Assembly (NCBI GenBank): GCA_021613535.1
Contig: CP075494.1
Coordinates: 7,564,001 to 7,628,000 of the forward strand
Length of the DNA stretch: 64,000 bases
From: Adineta vaga
Lineage: Eukaryota; Rotifera
Reading direction: 5' to 3'
Below are positions 1 to 12,528 of this stretch, in pieces; position 1 is the first letter of the stretch; each line of letters begins with the position of its first letter. Under the pieces are notes generated by a model. It saw only the letters and a list, made by a program, of their open reading frames with translations. It did no database searches and was not told the DNA's origin. The position numbers and the translations under genes were made by a program.

Positions 1-3000
1 AGGAAATAATTAGTGATCGAGAAAAACCAAAGAGAAATCTATCTAATCATCTGTCCTCTGGTAGGGCATCATTTGTTTTACTGCCCAATGTTGTTCTACT
101 CTAGCATTACACACCTTCATCTATGAAAATGATCTGTTTATCCATAAATGTCGTTGGTGGTAGGATACATTTGTATAAATCGGCAGATTTTTTATCATAT
201 AGTTAAAAAAAACCCGCACCATTTCATACATATAATCAATGATATCCAAAATATATGGTAAAATCTTTTTAATTTTCGTCAAGATTTTGTTCGTATATAG
301 AACAACAGAAAAAAAAACACATTAACAGCAACAAATTAACCTATCAGCTGCGAGTTGTTCGACCTACGCGTGTGTGTGTGGTAAGAAGATTTTGATCGCA
401 AATCGTCAATCTTTTATACTTAGTATACATCAAAAACCAATTAATGAATTACATATGAATTGTTATTTTATAAAAAAAAACAGATTTTCTTTTCTGGCAT
501 TTATCTGTGTTAAACCAGGTAGAATTTTTGTTATACCAAACAATTGTTTATTTACATAGAAAAGAAAAGAAAAACGTAATATGTTTGTTTAAATTCGAAC
601 AAGTGAAGAAGTGATCTATGGCATAGCCGTGAGCCTATTTGTTTATCCTCAAGTCCAATTTGTGACATTGTAGGTTGTTTTCGAGAAAAGAAATGAAGAT
701 TTTATCGTGTTTCAAATCAACTTTCGTCGGTTATTAATTCGTCTGATATAAATACATACATATATTATAGAGAAGCAAAAATATCTTTCGATTAGAATAA
801 ATTTTGGCTGGTTCGTCGTTTTCAGGGTAGCGTTCGTGCGCGCATAACGTGCAAGAAGTGGGCAGCCAAAACGCCTGGATGAGTCGTAGTTAGACTCTCC
901 AAGTGCAGCAATATATGTTCGATGTGACAAATGTAACATCAAAAAGGTGGATTGTGATAGCACAAGAAAGCTAAATACTAAATTGTTCAAGAGGAAAAAA
1001 AAGAAAAAAGAATTAATCCGTAAGCAAAATTTACGCTAATTAAATGCGTTCATTTTCAAGGGCAGCCAGACAGCAGAAGATCAAGAAAACGATTCTTGTC
1101 CATACTATATACTAAGAAGCTCCACATTTTTACTTGTACAACAACGATGAGTATTGAAAAGATTCGTTCAATAAGAAGTGAGATTATCTTACATTATATT
1201 CAACCTATGGCTTAAATTTCAGAAATCTTACGTTTTCATTATGTAAAAATTCTCGTTTAATATTGCATTAATGTGTAAGTCTTTACCTCCAGTACTTTAC
1301 TCTGGTTTACATGTTAAATACCTTTAGTTCTCAAAAAAAAAATCTATATATAAAATGAGAAACATGTTCTCATTACTTCGAGAACAGGAAAACAATCGTC
1401 TCTGCAACTTGACAGCCATACTAAGAAAGAAAGTATTTACCATTTTCCAACTATGTTTTTTGTGTAAGTTAATGTCAATATTTATTCATCCATCTATGTA
1501 TGATATTCATACTCATTTGAAGACAATGGTTTTATTATTATTATTTAAAAGATATGTCATTATATGCGATGAATCATCTACTATAAGAAAAAAGAAAAAT
1601 TCCATTGATATTCTGTGTATTTCAAGTGATGCTGTATAATTAGTATGTTTCTCTTCTTGCGCAAGGTCTTTGTCTTGATATATTATTTCAATTATCAATG
1701 ATGAAGAAATTTGATCAAACTATGATGTTTAGAAGAAAAATCCTTGATTTTCATTAGCAAAATTCGGTTTTGTCCAAATCAAATCATCTTTGCAGAAAGA
1801 AACGCAGGGTGAGAAACAGCATTGTTTAGTATTTTAGTTACTTTTCCAATGTATCTACCCGTTCGTCAGTCGTATATTTTGAAGCGCAATTTCCAAGAAT
1901 TATTTTTACTCAATCTTATGAATGAATTACACATCTACATATCGAAGAGAAATAATTCTTCTGCTCTTAATTTATTAATTAACAATGCTATTAAGAAAAA
2001 TAAAAGAATAATCGAAACAAGAATCCGAATGAGAACTATGGTACAGCTAGATCAGTTAATATGTAAGTGAATAAGATCTTCTAGCAATACAAAATATATT
2101 GCAATACATTTTCGTTCTTCTAGCTTAACAAGTTGATCAGTTGTTTTTGATTGTTTTGTTGAATTCAACTTAATGATGAGAACATTTCCTTTTCGTGTGG
2201 TTCATGAAGCTTTTTTGTAATTGTTTGTTTCAATGTACAAAAGTGATCCAAAACATCTGATCATATCCATTTCTTACTTATGATAAATTTGATATACCTT
2301 TTTTCAAAATGAATTATAACATGAATATGTTCATCGGAGAAGAATTCTTCTTCCATTTTTGCGTCTGAATATGCTCCAGTCAAATTTAGTAAATGTAGTT
2401 TTTCATCAGATCCAATTTAAGTCAGAGAAGTTGTTTTACCGAATGAAGAACAAGATTTTATGGTTTATGTATGTTATGAAAATTCGTTTCGTTGGTAAAT
2501 GAAGAGTCTTGAATTTCGTCCGGTTCTGTTTGTTTGCGTGTGTTTTTACGTCGCGTAAAAAGAAAGGGTAAAGTATAGTAAGTTTTTAGGTATTTTCGTT
2601 CGCGTTCCCGTTTTTCGTGCAGTACAATGTCAAGTTTATTGTTGAAGAGAATTTGATTATGTCAAAGCTGTATGAGACAAGAGAAGATATCTGCAGCAGC
2701 ACATTATAATGGAAGCTTTTTTTTGGATCTTGAGTGAAGAATGTCGGTTTTAAGGGTTTATTTTATTGACGGAATTTGGTGCGTGTGTGTGTGTATGATC
2801 AGAACGAGACAGAAGACGGTTCGATACGGTGATAGTACGTTACAACGTCGTTCGTCCGTACAGAAAGAAGTTAGCAAACATTATACAAGTTATTTTGTTC
2901 AAGAATTTTCTGTTTAATCATCTGTATATCAGGGAAATATCTTCTGTTGATTAGTCAAGATTAGTTCTCAGTTGAATCAATCCATTTTTCGTATTAATAT

Positions 3001-6000
3001 GTTCATTTCGACAAGAAAACTATTCTACTTGATCAATTCCTCTATATGAAGATTCACTTTGAAGCTGTTTTAAGTTAGCATCAGTGATCCAAAGAAATTT
3101 ATTCAATATATATTTTCATGTGAAGAACAGTATATCAGATTATTCATTAACCCATCAGATATATTTCCAATGCCATTCATTAGCTAGGAAATCTTAGTTT
3201 TTCTTCAATTTAATTCGTTATTTCAAACAATGAATCATCCGTTATTATTTCATCTATTGAAAATCTCCTCGGTAGCAATAATATATGAGTCAAAAACACA
3301 AACACAGTGATCCCATTTGTAGTTGTTCAATCTTCTGATCTGAATATCATGTTTCTTGGTTTTAAAAATAATTAAGTTTACACTAGTGATACAAATTATA
3401 CTCGAATATCTTCTGTTCATACATCAATTGAAAATGTTCTGCACTATACCAAAAGTATCTTTAGTCATCTGTTTTTTGGTTATGAAAAATTCCTTAAGAT
3501 CATATTTGTTATACAAATTATCTTATTCCAAATGTTGCATATATATATATATTTATTAATCAAATACTTCTGAAATCTCTCCTTTTTATCCATCAATTTT
3601 TATTTTATCAGAATATCCATTATAGCAATAGTATTATGAGTTCAAAAGATAATACAATATACTTCCTCTACTTACCTTCGTATTTCAATCAATTATTTTT
3701 ATTGAAGAAATCATAAGTCCATCTCAGCTATTCAAACTACATTACATTCCCAATGAATTTATCTTAACGCCCATACATTGACCAAATTCAGTTTGAATCC
3801 TTTCTGTCCATTGATTAATATCAGACTTGCCATCAACTAGAATTTTCACTTAGAGCAATACTGAAAGTCAACATATCATACAACAATCCTTTTATCTTTA
3901 ATTTGGCATCTATTTTTCATCTCCATCCATATCCCTTTTCAAAATGATTAGTCATATATCTTTGGTTTACTTGCGATTTAAATTCCAGCAATACTATCAT
4001 GTGCAATATGCATACTAATGTTGAATAATTCCTTTAAACAAATAATCAACAAAAGAAAAATGAATCTATTCTGAAAACTTCCAGTCATATTATAGTTTAA
4101 GTGAAATGAAGAAGTTATGTTTATGCGTTAGTTAATTTTAAGTTTGTACTTCAAACAAGCGATCATGTTTTTCTTGTTCCATTAAAACAATAAGTGCTTT
4201 TATCGTTAAGAAACAAGAAAAAGAAGACTTTACTTGTTAATGTTATTATTTACTCATCAATCCCGCATCTTGATTAGATCGTTGTCTTTTTTTTTAAGGG
4301 TAAGATTTAGTAAGTTTTGTTTTTAGGTATTAGTCATCGTAAATGATTCGTTAAACTCGTATTTTTCAAAATTCGCACTTCGCTTTTCGTACTCCTGTTT
4401 GTTATTGAAAAAAATCACCAAGTTATTTTCGTGTTCTTATAGTTGGCTACTTTTAATTTTCTGTATTATTTATTATGCTTTTACATTGGCTATAGAAGAT
4501 AATGATTAATATGTTGATCGAAAATTTAGTGTTTGCTTAATATCTCCGATAATAACTTAGATTATTTATTTTGAGCAAATCCAAAGCTTTTCTTTCTTTA
4601 CTCTTCGAAGCTTTAACAAAAACCAAGTTCTGGAATGTTCTTATACATATTTTGCTTGTGTGAATTGTTTCATAATCTCACATTTAGTCAGATAAAAAAG
4701 CACTAGAATTACTTCTTAATCTGAAATTATTCAAATGATCCTATTTGTTGATCGTGCTTGGCTCTTAAAATTCTCGTTTAAGTGTATAAGAAATACCAAA
4801 TGCTTTGTGTGTTGTCCTGTTTGGCTTTATCTGGTTTTGAAGGACTTTTTTTCCCGTGAGGTGATGGTGAAATGCACAAATTCTATGACAGATTGCAGTT
4901 TTGCTTGTGAAAGAAAACTTCGATTATTAAGTTTAACAAATAATCCAACCGATCTCTTCTGAAATTCTTAATCACTTTTACTGATCAAACTAATTATTAG
5001 TTGGCTCATTTATTCTCAAAATTTCAATTCTCTCTTTTTCTTTTCGGCAAGTTTCATTGAAATTCTTTCTTTCTAGTTTATCTAAAGATCGCTTTTTCTA
5101 GGTTATTTCAATGCTTGACAATTATAATAACCCTTAAGCTATGATTTTCATCCTGAAACAGTTAATGCTTAGTGCACATAATATTTAATGGATAAGGAAG
5201 ATAAACAAATCATCACAAGAAAACCTATAAAATCTAATGATTTCGCTTCTGTTATGAAAAAAATATCTTATATAGTTTTTATTGTTTTGTATCCCTTCTA
5301 TTTAACTGTTTATATATAAAATAGATGTTTTAATATTCCCTTTCAATTATCACATTGATTATTACACATTAGACATGCACATAAAGACTGTTAACATATT
5401 GTTCCTTTATTGATATAAATATCTGCATGCTATGACGATGAATTATCTTATATTAAATTCTCTGTTCTTTTTATGCTTCCTAATCGTACTTCTTCATTGG
5501 GATTCGTGTACAATCTTTGACAACACCTACTGTCATGTTTTCTTGTTCTTTTTTTGTGGGATAGTAATTTGATTTTATTCGATGACACTAAACATCTGCA
5601 TATTTTGATTGTCTATATAAACTTTCTCCCGCTTATCTGTATAAAAACAAGCTCCAAAGCTTTAATCGGTGAAAATTCCTCTTCGTTACGTTAAGAAACT
5701 TTGATAATCGCTTTGAATGTTTAAAATCACATATTTTAGTTTCTTTTATTAATCACTCAAAAATTTTGTTACTTTTCTATTTGCTAAATTTCACATCTAT
5801 TTACTGCATGACAGTGTCAATTCATTTACTGTTCGCTTCGTTTTAATCCCTCTTAGACTACTGTCTGACATCAGCAATAAATGCATTTATTCTTTTTCAA
5901 AAACAAAACAAAACAAAATCATTTCTTTCATACCCAAAATATTGATAAATGCTTGATGAATGATGACGTTTACCTATTCCAGTAGTCATGGGAATTTAAT

Positions 6001-8741
6001 GGACGGATGGTGGTGGTGGTGGATCACTGTAACATTATATGAAAATGTATTCTTGCTAGTTTGATGTAGTTAAAGCATGTATTTGTCTTTTGTTGAGTTT
6101 ACCTTGTATTATCGTAGGTGTAAGATGGAAAAGAGGATATTCAACAGGGTAAAGTTAAAATATGTGATTACATCATGATATGAATAGGAGGAGACGTATT
6201 GTATTCAACTATTTACCTTTGTTTGCGAGTGATACGAGATTAGATAGAATGAAATTTAGGTTGAACATTGACAAATGTGTGTTCGATGTTGATTTTAGTC
6301 GTTAGATTAAGTACATACTAGGTTTATTTCAAAATGGTACAAGCTCAAATGGAATATCAAGCAACAGCAATGATGGAAATTAACTTTTTATATGTTTGTG
6401 ATGAACTGGTGTTTTTTTCTATTTCTAAAAAATAAATTGATTTATAAATGAAAAATATTCTTTTTCTTTTCGAAATGATGGTATTTATTTGTATCAGAAG
6501 AAAATCTATTGAGCATCAAGCACTTCTTTAGGATCAATGATCTAATTGACATATGTTGTGAGATTTATGAGAAAAATATCGATCCAATCCAGGTGAGTAT
6601 AAGAATATGTTGATTAACTATAACACGCACAGTCTCTCTGGTATGAGAGTATAGAGTACATTTAAATCTTTCAAATCGAAATCTCCTCATGGATTTATCA
6701 CATGCTGACTATAAACAGAATAAATGAGAACCAAAAAGATTGTTTGTTGTCAACCGAAACTCCGATGGAAATGAAACGAAATTATTTTCTCAAGATTATC
6801 TAAATCATGTTCAATATTTCTTATTTATCGTCCTTGATCAGGATACTAAATAATATCGAATTATTCAACATTGACCTTTTCTCACTGAAAATTATCTTGA
6901 CAACATCAACAAATTCACTTCACAGTCTATTATTTCAACATCACCTTAAGAATACAGAAGCCCTTTTCAAATCAAACATCATGTTGTTCATGGTGAAGTG
7001 TCGTCTAAGAGATAACTGTCTATTCCCAAGGTAACACACAATTGTGTACAAAAAAAAATTTCGACACATATATTTATATATATACAGAAATGCAAATTGT
7101 TGAAAACTATCTCAATGAATAATACCATTATGAAAAAGAATTTTAAGTATCAATCTCATCTGATACTTAACAATGTTCACTTATTCTGTATTAAACCTTG
7201 AAACAATCGTTACGTAATATTTCTACACGACGCTCATTGACGGTCGTCATTACAAATGTTTCTATCAACGAAACATTTCATTGTTCGTTCTTCTAGAAGA
7301 AAGTCGCTTATTCGAAAAATAGAAAGATATGTAAAGTAGGTAACGTAAGATGACATATATCATATTCTAAGAGATTCAAACGAAGTATGATCGCTTTCAC
7401 TTCTTTATTTAGTGACTTTGTTTGTCTCTCGGGATTGAATATAATAGCGGGAAGAAGAAAAAAAGATTTCATTGACTATTCTTAGATAAATCTTTTTCTT
7501 TTTTCTTTTTGCACACACGATTGTCAGATAATTAAATCGATAAGAATGAGAAGTTCATGTTTCAGAGACGAAGCTTAGAAATTTCTCTATGAAAAATATC
7601 TTATTCTTTTCACTGTCGATCAGTAATTTATCTGAGTGCACTTAAATAATCTATCTATTCGTTCTTCTAGTAAGTAATCAAATCCCTGAAGGCGTCAGAC
7701 AATAACATAGATTGTATTTCATAGTTGAAAAATGCATTATGTTCTATGTAAAAGACTCGTAAAGAGAATAAATATTAGTTATTTCATTGGTGCAACATCG
7801 ATCAGACGAAAAAGAAGAAAGGTTATAAAGAAGTATTATCGTTCCTTTTTTATGATATAATATAAAAGAAAGAAGCACGAGAATCGTCTGTTTGACATTA
7901 TTCTATCTGCGATTGTTTCGTACGAAGACAAAAGATATTTATTCATCATCATCGTCAAAAATAATTTTCTATTTATTTACTTTTTATTAACTCGTTCGCC
8001 AAAAGGTATTTGGCACAATATTTATGTGACTATTCATTTCCTGTCAAGAGTTCCATATTGTGCGCTTTTGTATCCGAATAATTGCGAACAATGAATGATT
8101 CTAGTAGGATCGACATTTTTCTTTTCTTCTTTTCTCTAATATAAAGACCTGTTCATTTTCATCAGCAGTCGATGAGAAATATACTTTGCATGTTAAACAA
8201 TGAATGAAGTTTGTTCATGTAACAAACTGACAAGACATCAGAGAATAGTCTCTAGTGGCCTCGATCGAATGTATACGTATATACTTGTATATGTTTACTT
8301 CCGTTGAGTCGTAATTTGAGTATGCATGATTAAGAGAAGCGACATCGCGACAACGAATAATGAGTGAGGCCAGCCGTTAGTAACGTAACATGAGCAAACG
8401 AGAAGTAACGCAAATTGTTCTTTTACGCTCATATATGTATTCGTTCTCCTCATTTCAAGTGATGACAGTCGCCAGACGTCAATTATAAGCGTTACATGTA
8501 AGTATGAATAAGCAACGAAATATTCGATTAGTTCGCTTGTCCAAAGACAAATTATACAACTTATGTACATGTATACATAGAAAAAAATTTCAAAAAAAAT
8601 TCAATGCATATATAAATAAAGACAGACAACTTATTTTATGTTAAAGAATAGGAAGCTCAACAATATTTCTTCTTTTGAAGTTGTATGTCGTTGAATCTTA
8701 TAAACGTTGATATTAGTTCAAATTTTAGATCAAATTAAGCT
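1..8741. other. Long gene-poor region
   Basis: I find no convincing coding exon here. Open frames are short, AT-rich and rich in phenylalanine, leucine and lysine, as expected of random AT-rich sequence, and they do not join through phase-compatible splice sites. There are GT-rich stretches near 371 and 2781 and a short GGT run near 6010. A motif of about 30 bases occurs near 2565 and again, slightly changed, near 4296. A 3' splice site-like sequence ends at 8728, just before the first codon of the next gene, so part of this region could be a 5' untranslated exon or intron of that gene, or its regulatory DNA. Confidence 0.5.
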
Positions 8742-11380
8742 ATGTTATCAAAACGATGTCAACGTCATCATTCATTTTTACAACCACCGAAATTTACCGA
8801 TGGATTAAAACAATCGACTTCGGGTACATTCTCTTCGGATACAACAATAACAACATCAACATCCAGTGGATATTCGACAGGTGGTTCATCATTATCAACA
8901 ACTATTCCTGTACCATCAAAAAAAGTACTATCGCATCAACATAAAACAAAACAGAAGGGTATGTCGAACAGAAATAAAAAGTGTATGGAAAAGAACTTCT
9001 AGTTTTCTTCTTCGACATTGACTAGTATTGTCTTATATTTTCTGTTCTCATCTGAGAACTATATATATTTATCCATGATTCCGTACAAAGACGAAGCAAA
9101 AAAACAGACGTTAACAACGCGTCTAATGCATTAATTTACTTATTCTCATTTCTACTGCAACATTGACAACAATGTTCTTATAAACAAAGATACATCTTTG
9201 TCTATACTCTTTTTTTCTCCGTAGGTTTTCATAATTTTATAACAAAATTAAAAACATTTATTATTACACCCAAAACAAAACTAAACAATTCAACTCTAAC
9301 AAAAGATATGTCGTCAACAAATATCATTCTTCAATCCTCTTCATCTAACAATCCAATTTCACTTCCTTTTACATACTATAAAAATTCAACTAAGCAACCG
9401 GAATCTAACAAGGAATGTTATGTAACTACAGCAACTAATTTTGAAAAAATTTCTGCATGGCTTGATCGTACCGACATTATTACAAACAATGAGGATGACT
9501 TATTATTTATTGACGATGTTCTACCAGAATCAATTTCACCATCGCCAATTGAAAAGGATCATTCAAGTAAGATTATCTGTCAATATTGTGTCTCTATACT
9601 TTTTACTTTCGATCCCCAATCTTTCGCTTTTCGTATGTCGTTCGAATATTCGCGACTTGTTTTAACACCGAATATTGACTCATATATCTTTGAGTGTTGT
9701 TAGCAGTACACAGTAAGATACAAATGTTTGTTGCTTGACTGCCGTGTGTATGTGTATGTTAGGAGAAAGAGAGAGAGAGAGAGAAAGAGTGAGAAGGAAG
9801 AAAGGACGGAGAAAAGTGAGTATGTAAAAATGAAGATGGATAAAGAACGCGCGACAGAAGAGAATAAGAAACAAGGTAAAAAACGAAAAGCACAGTTCAC
9901 TTATAAAATCAAAATTGTGTTGGAGGTCGTGGTGCTTGTTGAAAACGTCAATCAAGACAGGACTATAATCATCTTAACAATCGTAAGTTAAAATAACACA
10001 CACTCTCTTGCCTTCGTTTTCAAATAAGGAAAAAGGAGATTCAATTTATTAATAGAAACATTCTTTTTTTTCTCGAATCTATCACTTTAAATAGTTTCAT
10101 ATTTCGACATGTACTTAAATTTCACTTTTACAATCCAATTCTTTCATAGAATTCCTTAGAAACTTTGAAGGATAATTAATTTTTCTCTTTCACGTTGTAT
10201 CGTTTATATCTTGCTATGGCAACGAGTAAAAGTGTTTACTTTGACACAGTAGAATAACTTAGTCATTTATGAATCATATCATGTCTCAACATTTACTCTT
10301 CGCTTTTCTTACTCATTCTTTTTTGTGTTGTCATTCAATATTACATCGAGAGAAGATTTGTATACGAATTATTCGTTCGTGTTTGCTCTTTTACTTTCCT
10401 ATGTATATATATTCTGATTAACTATTAGACTACCTTATCAACCATCGTCTTATTGCGTTCGTTTCTTTTTCTTCTTCTGTTGTTTTCAATATTACAAACA
10501 TCAACAACTTGTAAGTATAGAGAGAGAGAGAGAGAAAGAAAAAAAGAAGAAATGCGTAGGGGTTGTAATGGCATTACTTATTTCAAAGTAAATATTCATA
10601 CCTACAGAGTATGTTTTGTATATTTCAGTAATCATGAAGAAACTTTCATCGAACAGTAAAGCACCTAAACGAAGTACATCATTAGTCGCAACATTAACTC
10701 GACCATTTATTGAACGAAAACAATATGAAAAATCGATTTCTCCGACATTATCATTTTCATCGTCGATTTTAACACGAGGAATGACAGAACAAATGACACC
10801 ACAAATAAATAACTATCAATCACGTACAAATCCACTTGAAGAACAATCAAAAACCTTAGTACCAAAATCCAATCGTCGTCGTGCAATTGATTTTTCTCGA
10901 CGACGAACTGTCGGTGGTCCAACTGATCAATTAGCAACTAATAAAGAAAATCTTCCAAATCAGCAAATCTACCGGTTTTCTCCAACAGCATCTACAAATA
11001 TAGTCACAAAGAAATATTATTTTCATCCGACGACACCAGCAAAAAATGAGGACATACTTATGAATTCATATGGATTAACTATTCTTCAACCGCAACGACA
11101 ATCATCTGCTCCTACGACGAAAAAACCACAAATTTCTCAGACGACATCATTACGTACGCCACCAAAATCTTTCACATATCGATCATCTATTCGTATACCA
11201 CAACAAGATTTCATATCTGAGTCTCTCGAAGATATACTTTGTGATCGAGAAGTTGAAAGTTACTTCTATCCTAATCGATATCAACCATCGATTTCTATAC
11301 CACAACATATATATATAAATTTAGGAAATTCAACTAATCATTATCAACCACCAGCCTATATTCATAGTACTTTATGTTGA
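8742..11380 (+). CDS. Unrecognised protein with a KEN-box-like motif, three exons
   Basis: Exons 8742-8958, 9225-9566 and 10629-11380 join in phase (1+2, 1+2) to give 436 residues. I do not recognise the family. The protein is rich in Ser, Thr, Pro and Asn and looks mostly disordered. Visible pieces are a basic patch (RRRAIDFSRRR), a KENLP sequence resembling an APC/C KEN-box degron, and a C-terminal block with ESLEDILCDREVESYFYP that looks like a conserved short motif. There is no signal peptide or membrane segment. The second intron is about 1.06 kb, long for this window, and holds two GA microsatellites. The ATG at 8742 lies 13 bases after a 3' splice-like site. A role as a cell-cycle substrate is only a guess from the KEN motif. 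Confidence 0.7.
9767..9786. repeat. GA microsatellite
   Basis: A run of GA dinucleotides inside the second intron of the unrecognised gene at 8742-11380. Confidence 0.85.
10519..10536. repeat. GA microsatellite
   Basis: A second GA run in the same intron as the one at 9767, immediately after a sequence resembling a splice donor at 10511. Confidence 0.85.
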
Positions 11381-12528
11381 ATGTTCCTTTTCATCTGTAT
11401 TTGTTTGTTTTTTTCTATTTGTCATTTGTATTATATACATATATCGATAGAAAAGAAAGCAGAGAGAAGTCATCATGTTCAACACAGTCATTATCGTTTA
11501 GTGCACGTGAAAGATTTAATATGATAAAAAGATCGATGTTTAATATAGAATTATAGACAGTCGAATGAGCAAATAATGCATTTATAATAGTCCAAGGTCT
11601 ATAATCAAATGTTGATTATTCAAAAAAAGAAAAGACAAATAAATAAGTCGAAATCAATGAATTTTTCAAATTTGCTTTTTTACTTCAATGAAAATTGACA
11701 AAAGCTTTGACAATCTAATTCGAAATGTCATGTCAATAGGCAGATAATTTACTTTTATGGTCAATTATATCAATTGAATTGCATCAGTTGCTTATTCAAT
11801 CGAAGAAAATTTACTAAAAATAGCTCAATCTAGTCTTGTCAATGAAGCCATAACGAATTATCTTATAACGGATAGGGTCAATCAGGTTAATTGTACAAAA
11901 GAGAAAATCTTGTTGAAGTGGAAAATTATCGAAACGCCCTTTCATAAGTTCCCAATAATCGGACATGTATTTTATTTGATAATATCAGTAGAAGAAAAAA
12001 AGGAAAAGGAGATTATGCGAAGGTCATATGACACATATGTATCCTATACAAAATCGTCAGTAGATATGAAATCATAAAATGCGAAATTATTTCTCGGATT
12101 TACAACACGATATGAAATAATATCATAAAGTCAAGCAATTAAACGAAATAGATCATTACAAATAAATAGACACTCTTAAATATTTCGTAGGATGTTCCTC
12201 ATTAGACTAGTCAAATAGTCTACTAGATCAGACGATTGTTTAAACAGACTATGGCCTTGACTCAATATGCTCCTAATTGAAAACACTTACGAGAAAAATA
12301 ATCTAATTTGCCTTGATAAAATTCTCTAATGACCATATGTTACATTATGAATATTATCTTTTGCAATTATTATTTATATTTGAAATCATTATAAAACTTT
12401 AATATACAAAAAAAAAGAATGAGAAAAGTCAATACTGTATGTAAATATATATCTACTAGTGAGTAAAATGTACGTATACATTAATAAATAATACTGCATA
12501 ACCTGAGTTTATGATTGAAAAATTGAGT
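11381..12528. other. Intergenic, convergent genes
   Basis: This 1.1 kb separates the 3' ends of the unrecognised plus-strand gene and the minus-strand PIX gene. It is AT-rich with no supported coding exon. It presumably holds both 3' untranslated regions; AATAAA-like sequences occur near 11637 on the plus strand. Confidence 0.6.

Noticed and set aside
890-1036. Reading frame with RCDKCNIKKVDCD, resembling half of a fungal Zn2Cys6 cluster
   Set aside because: Only the first C-x2-C-x6-C is present, there is no start codon, a stop lies just before it, and a lysine run follows. Probably chance.
10429-10510. Extra exon inside the second intron of the unrecognised gene
   Set aside because: Both splice signals look good, but neither phase fits the flanking exons, and the product is a run of Phe and Cys.
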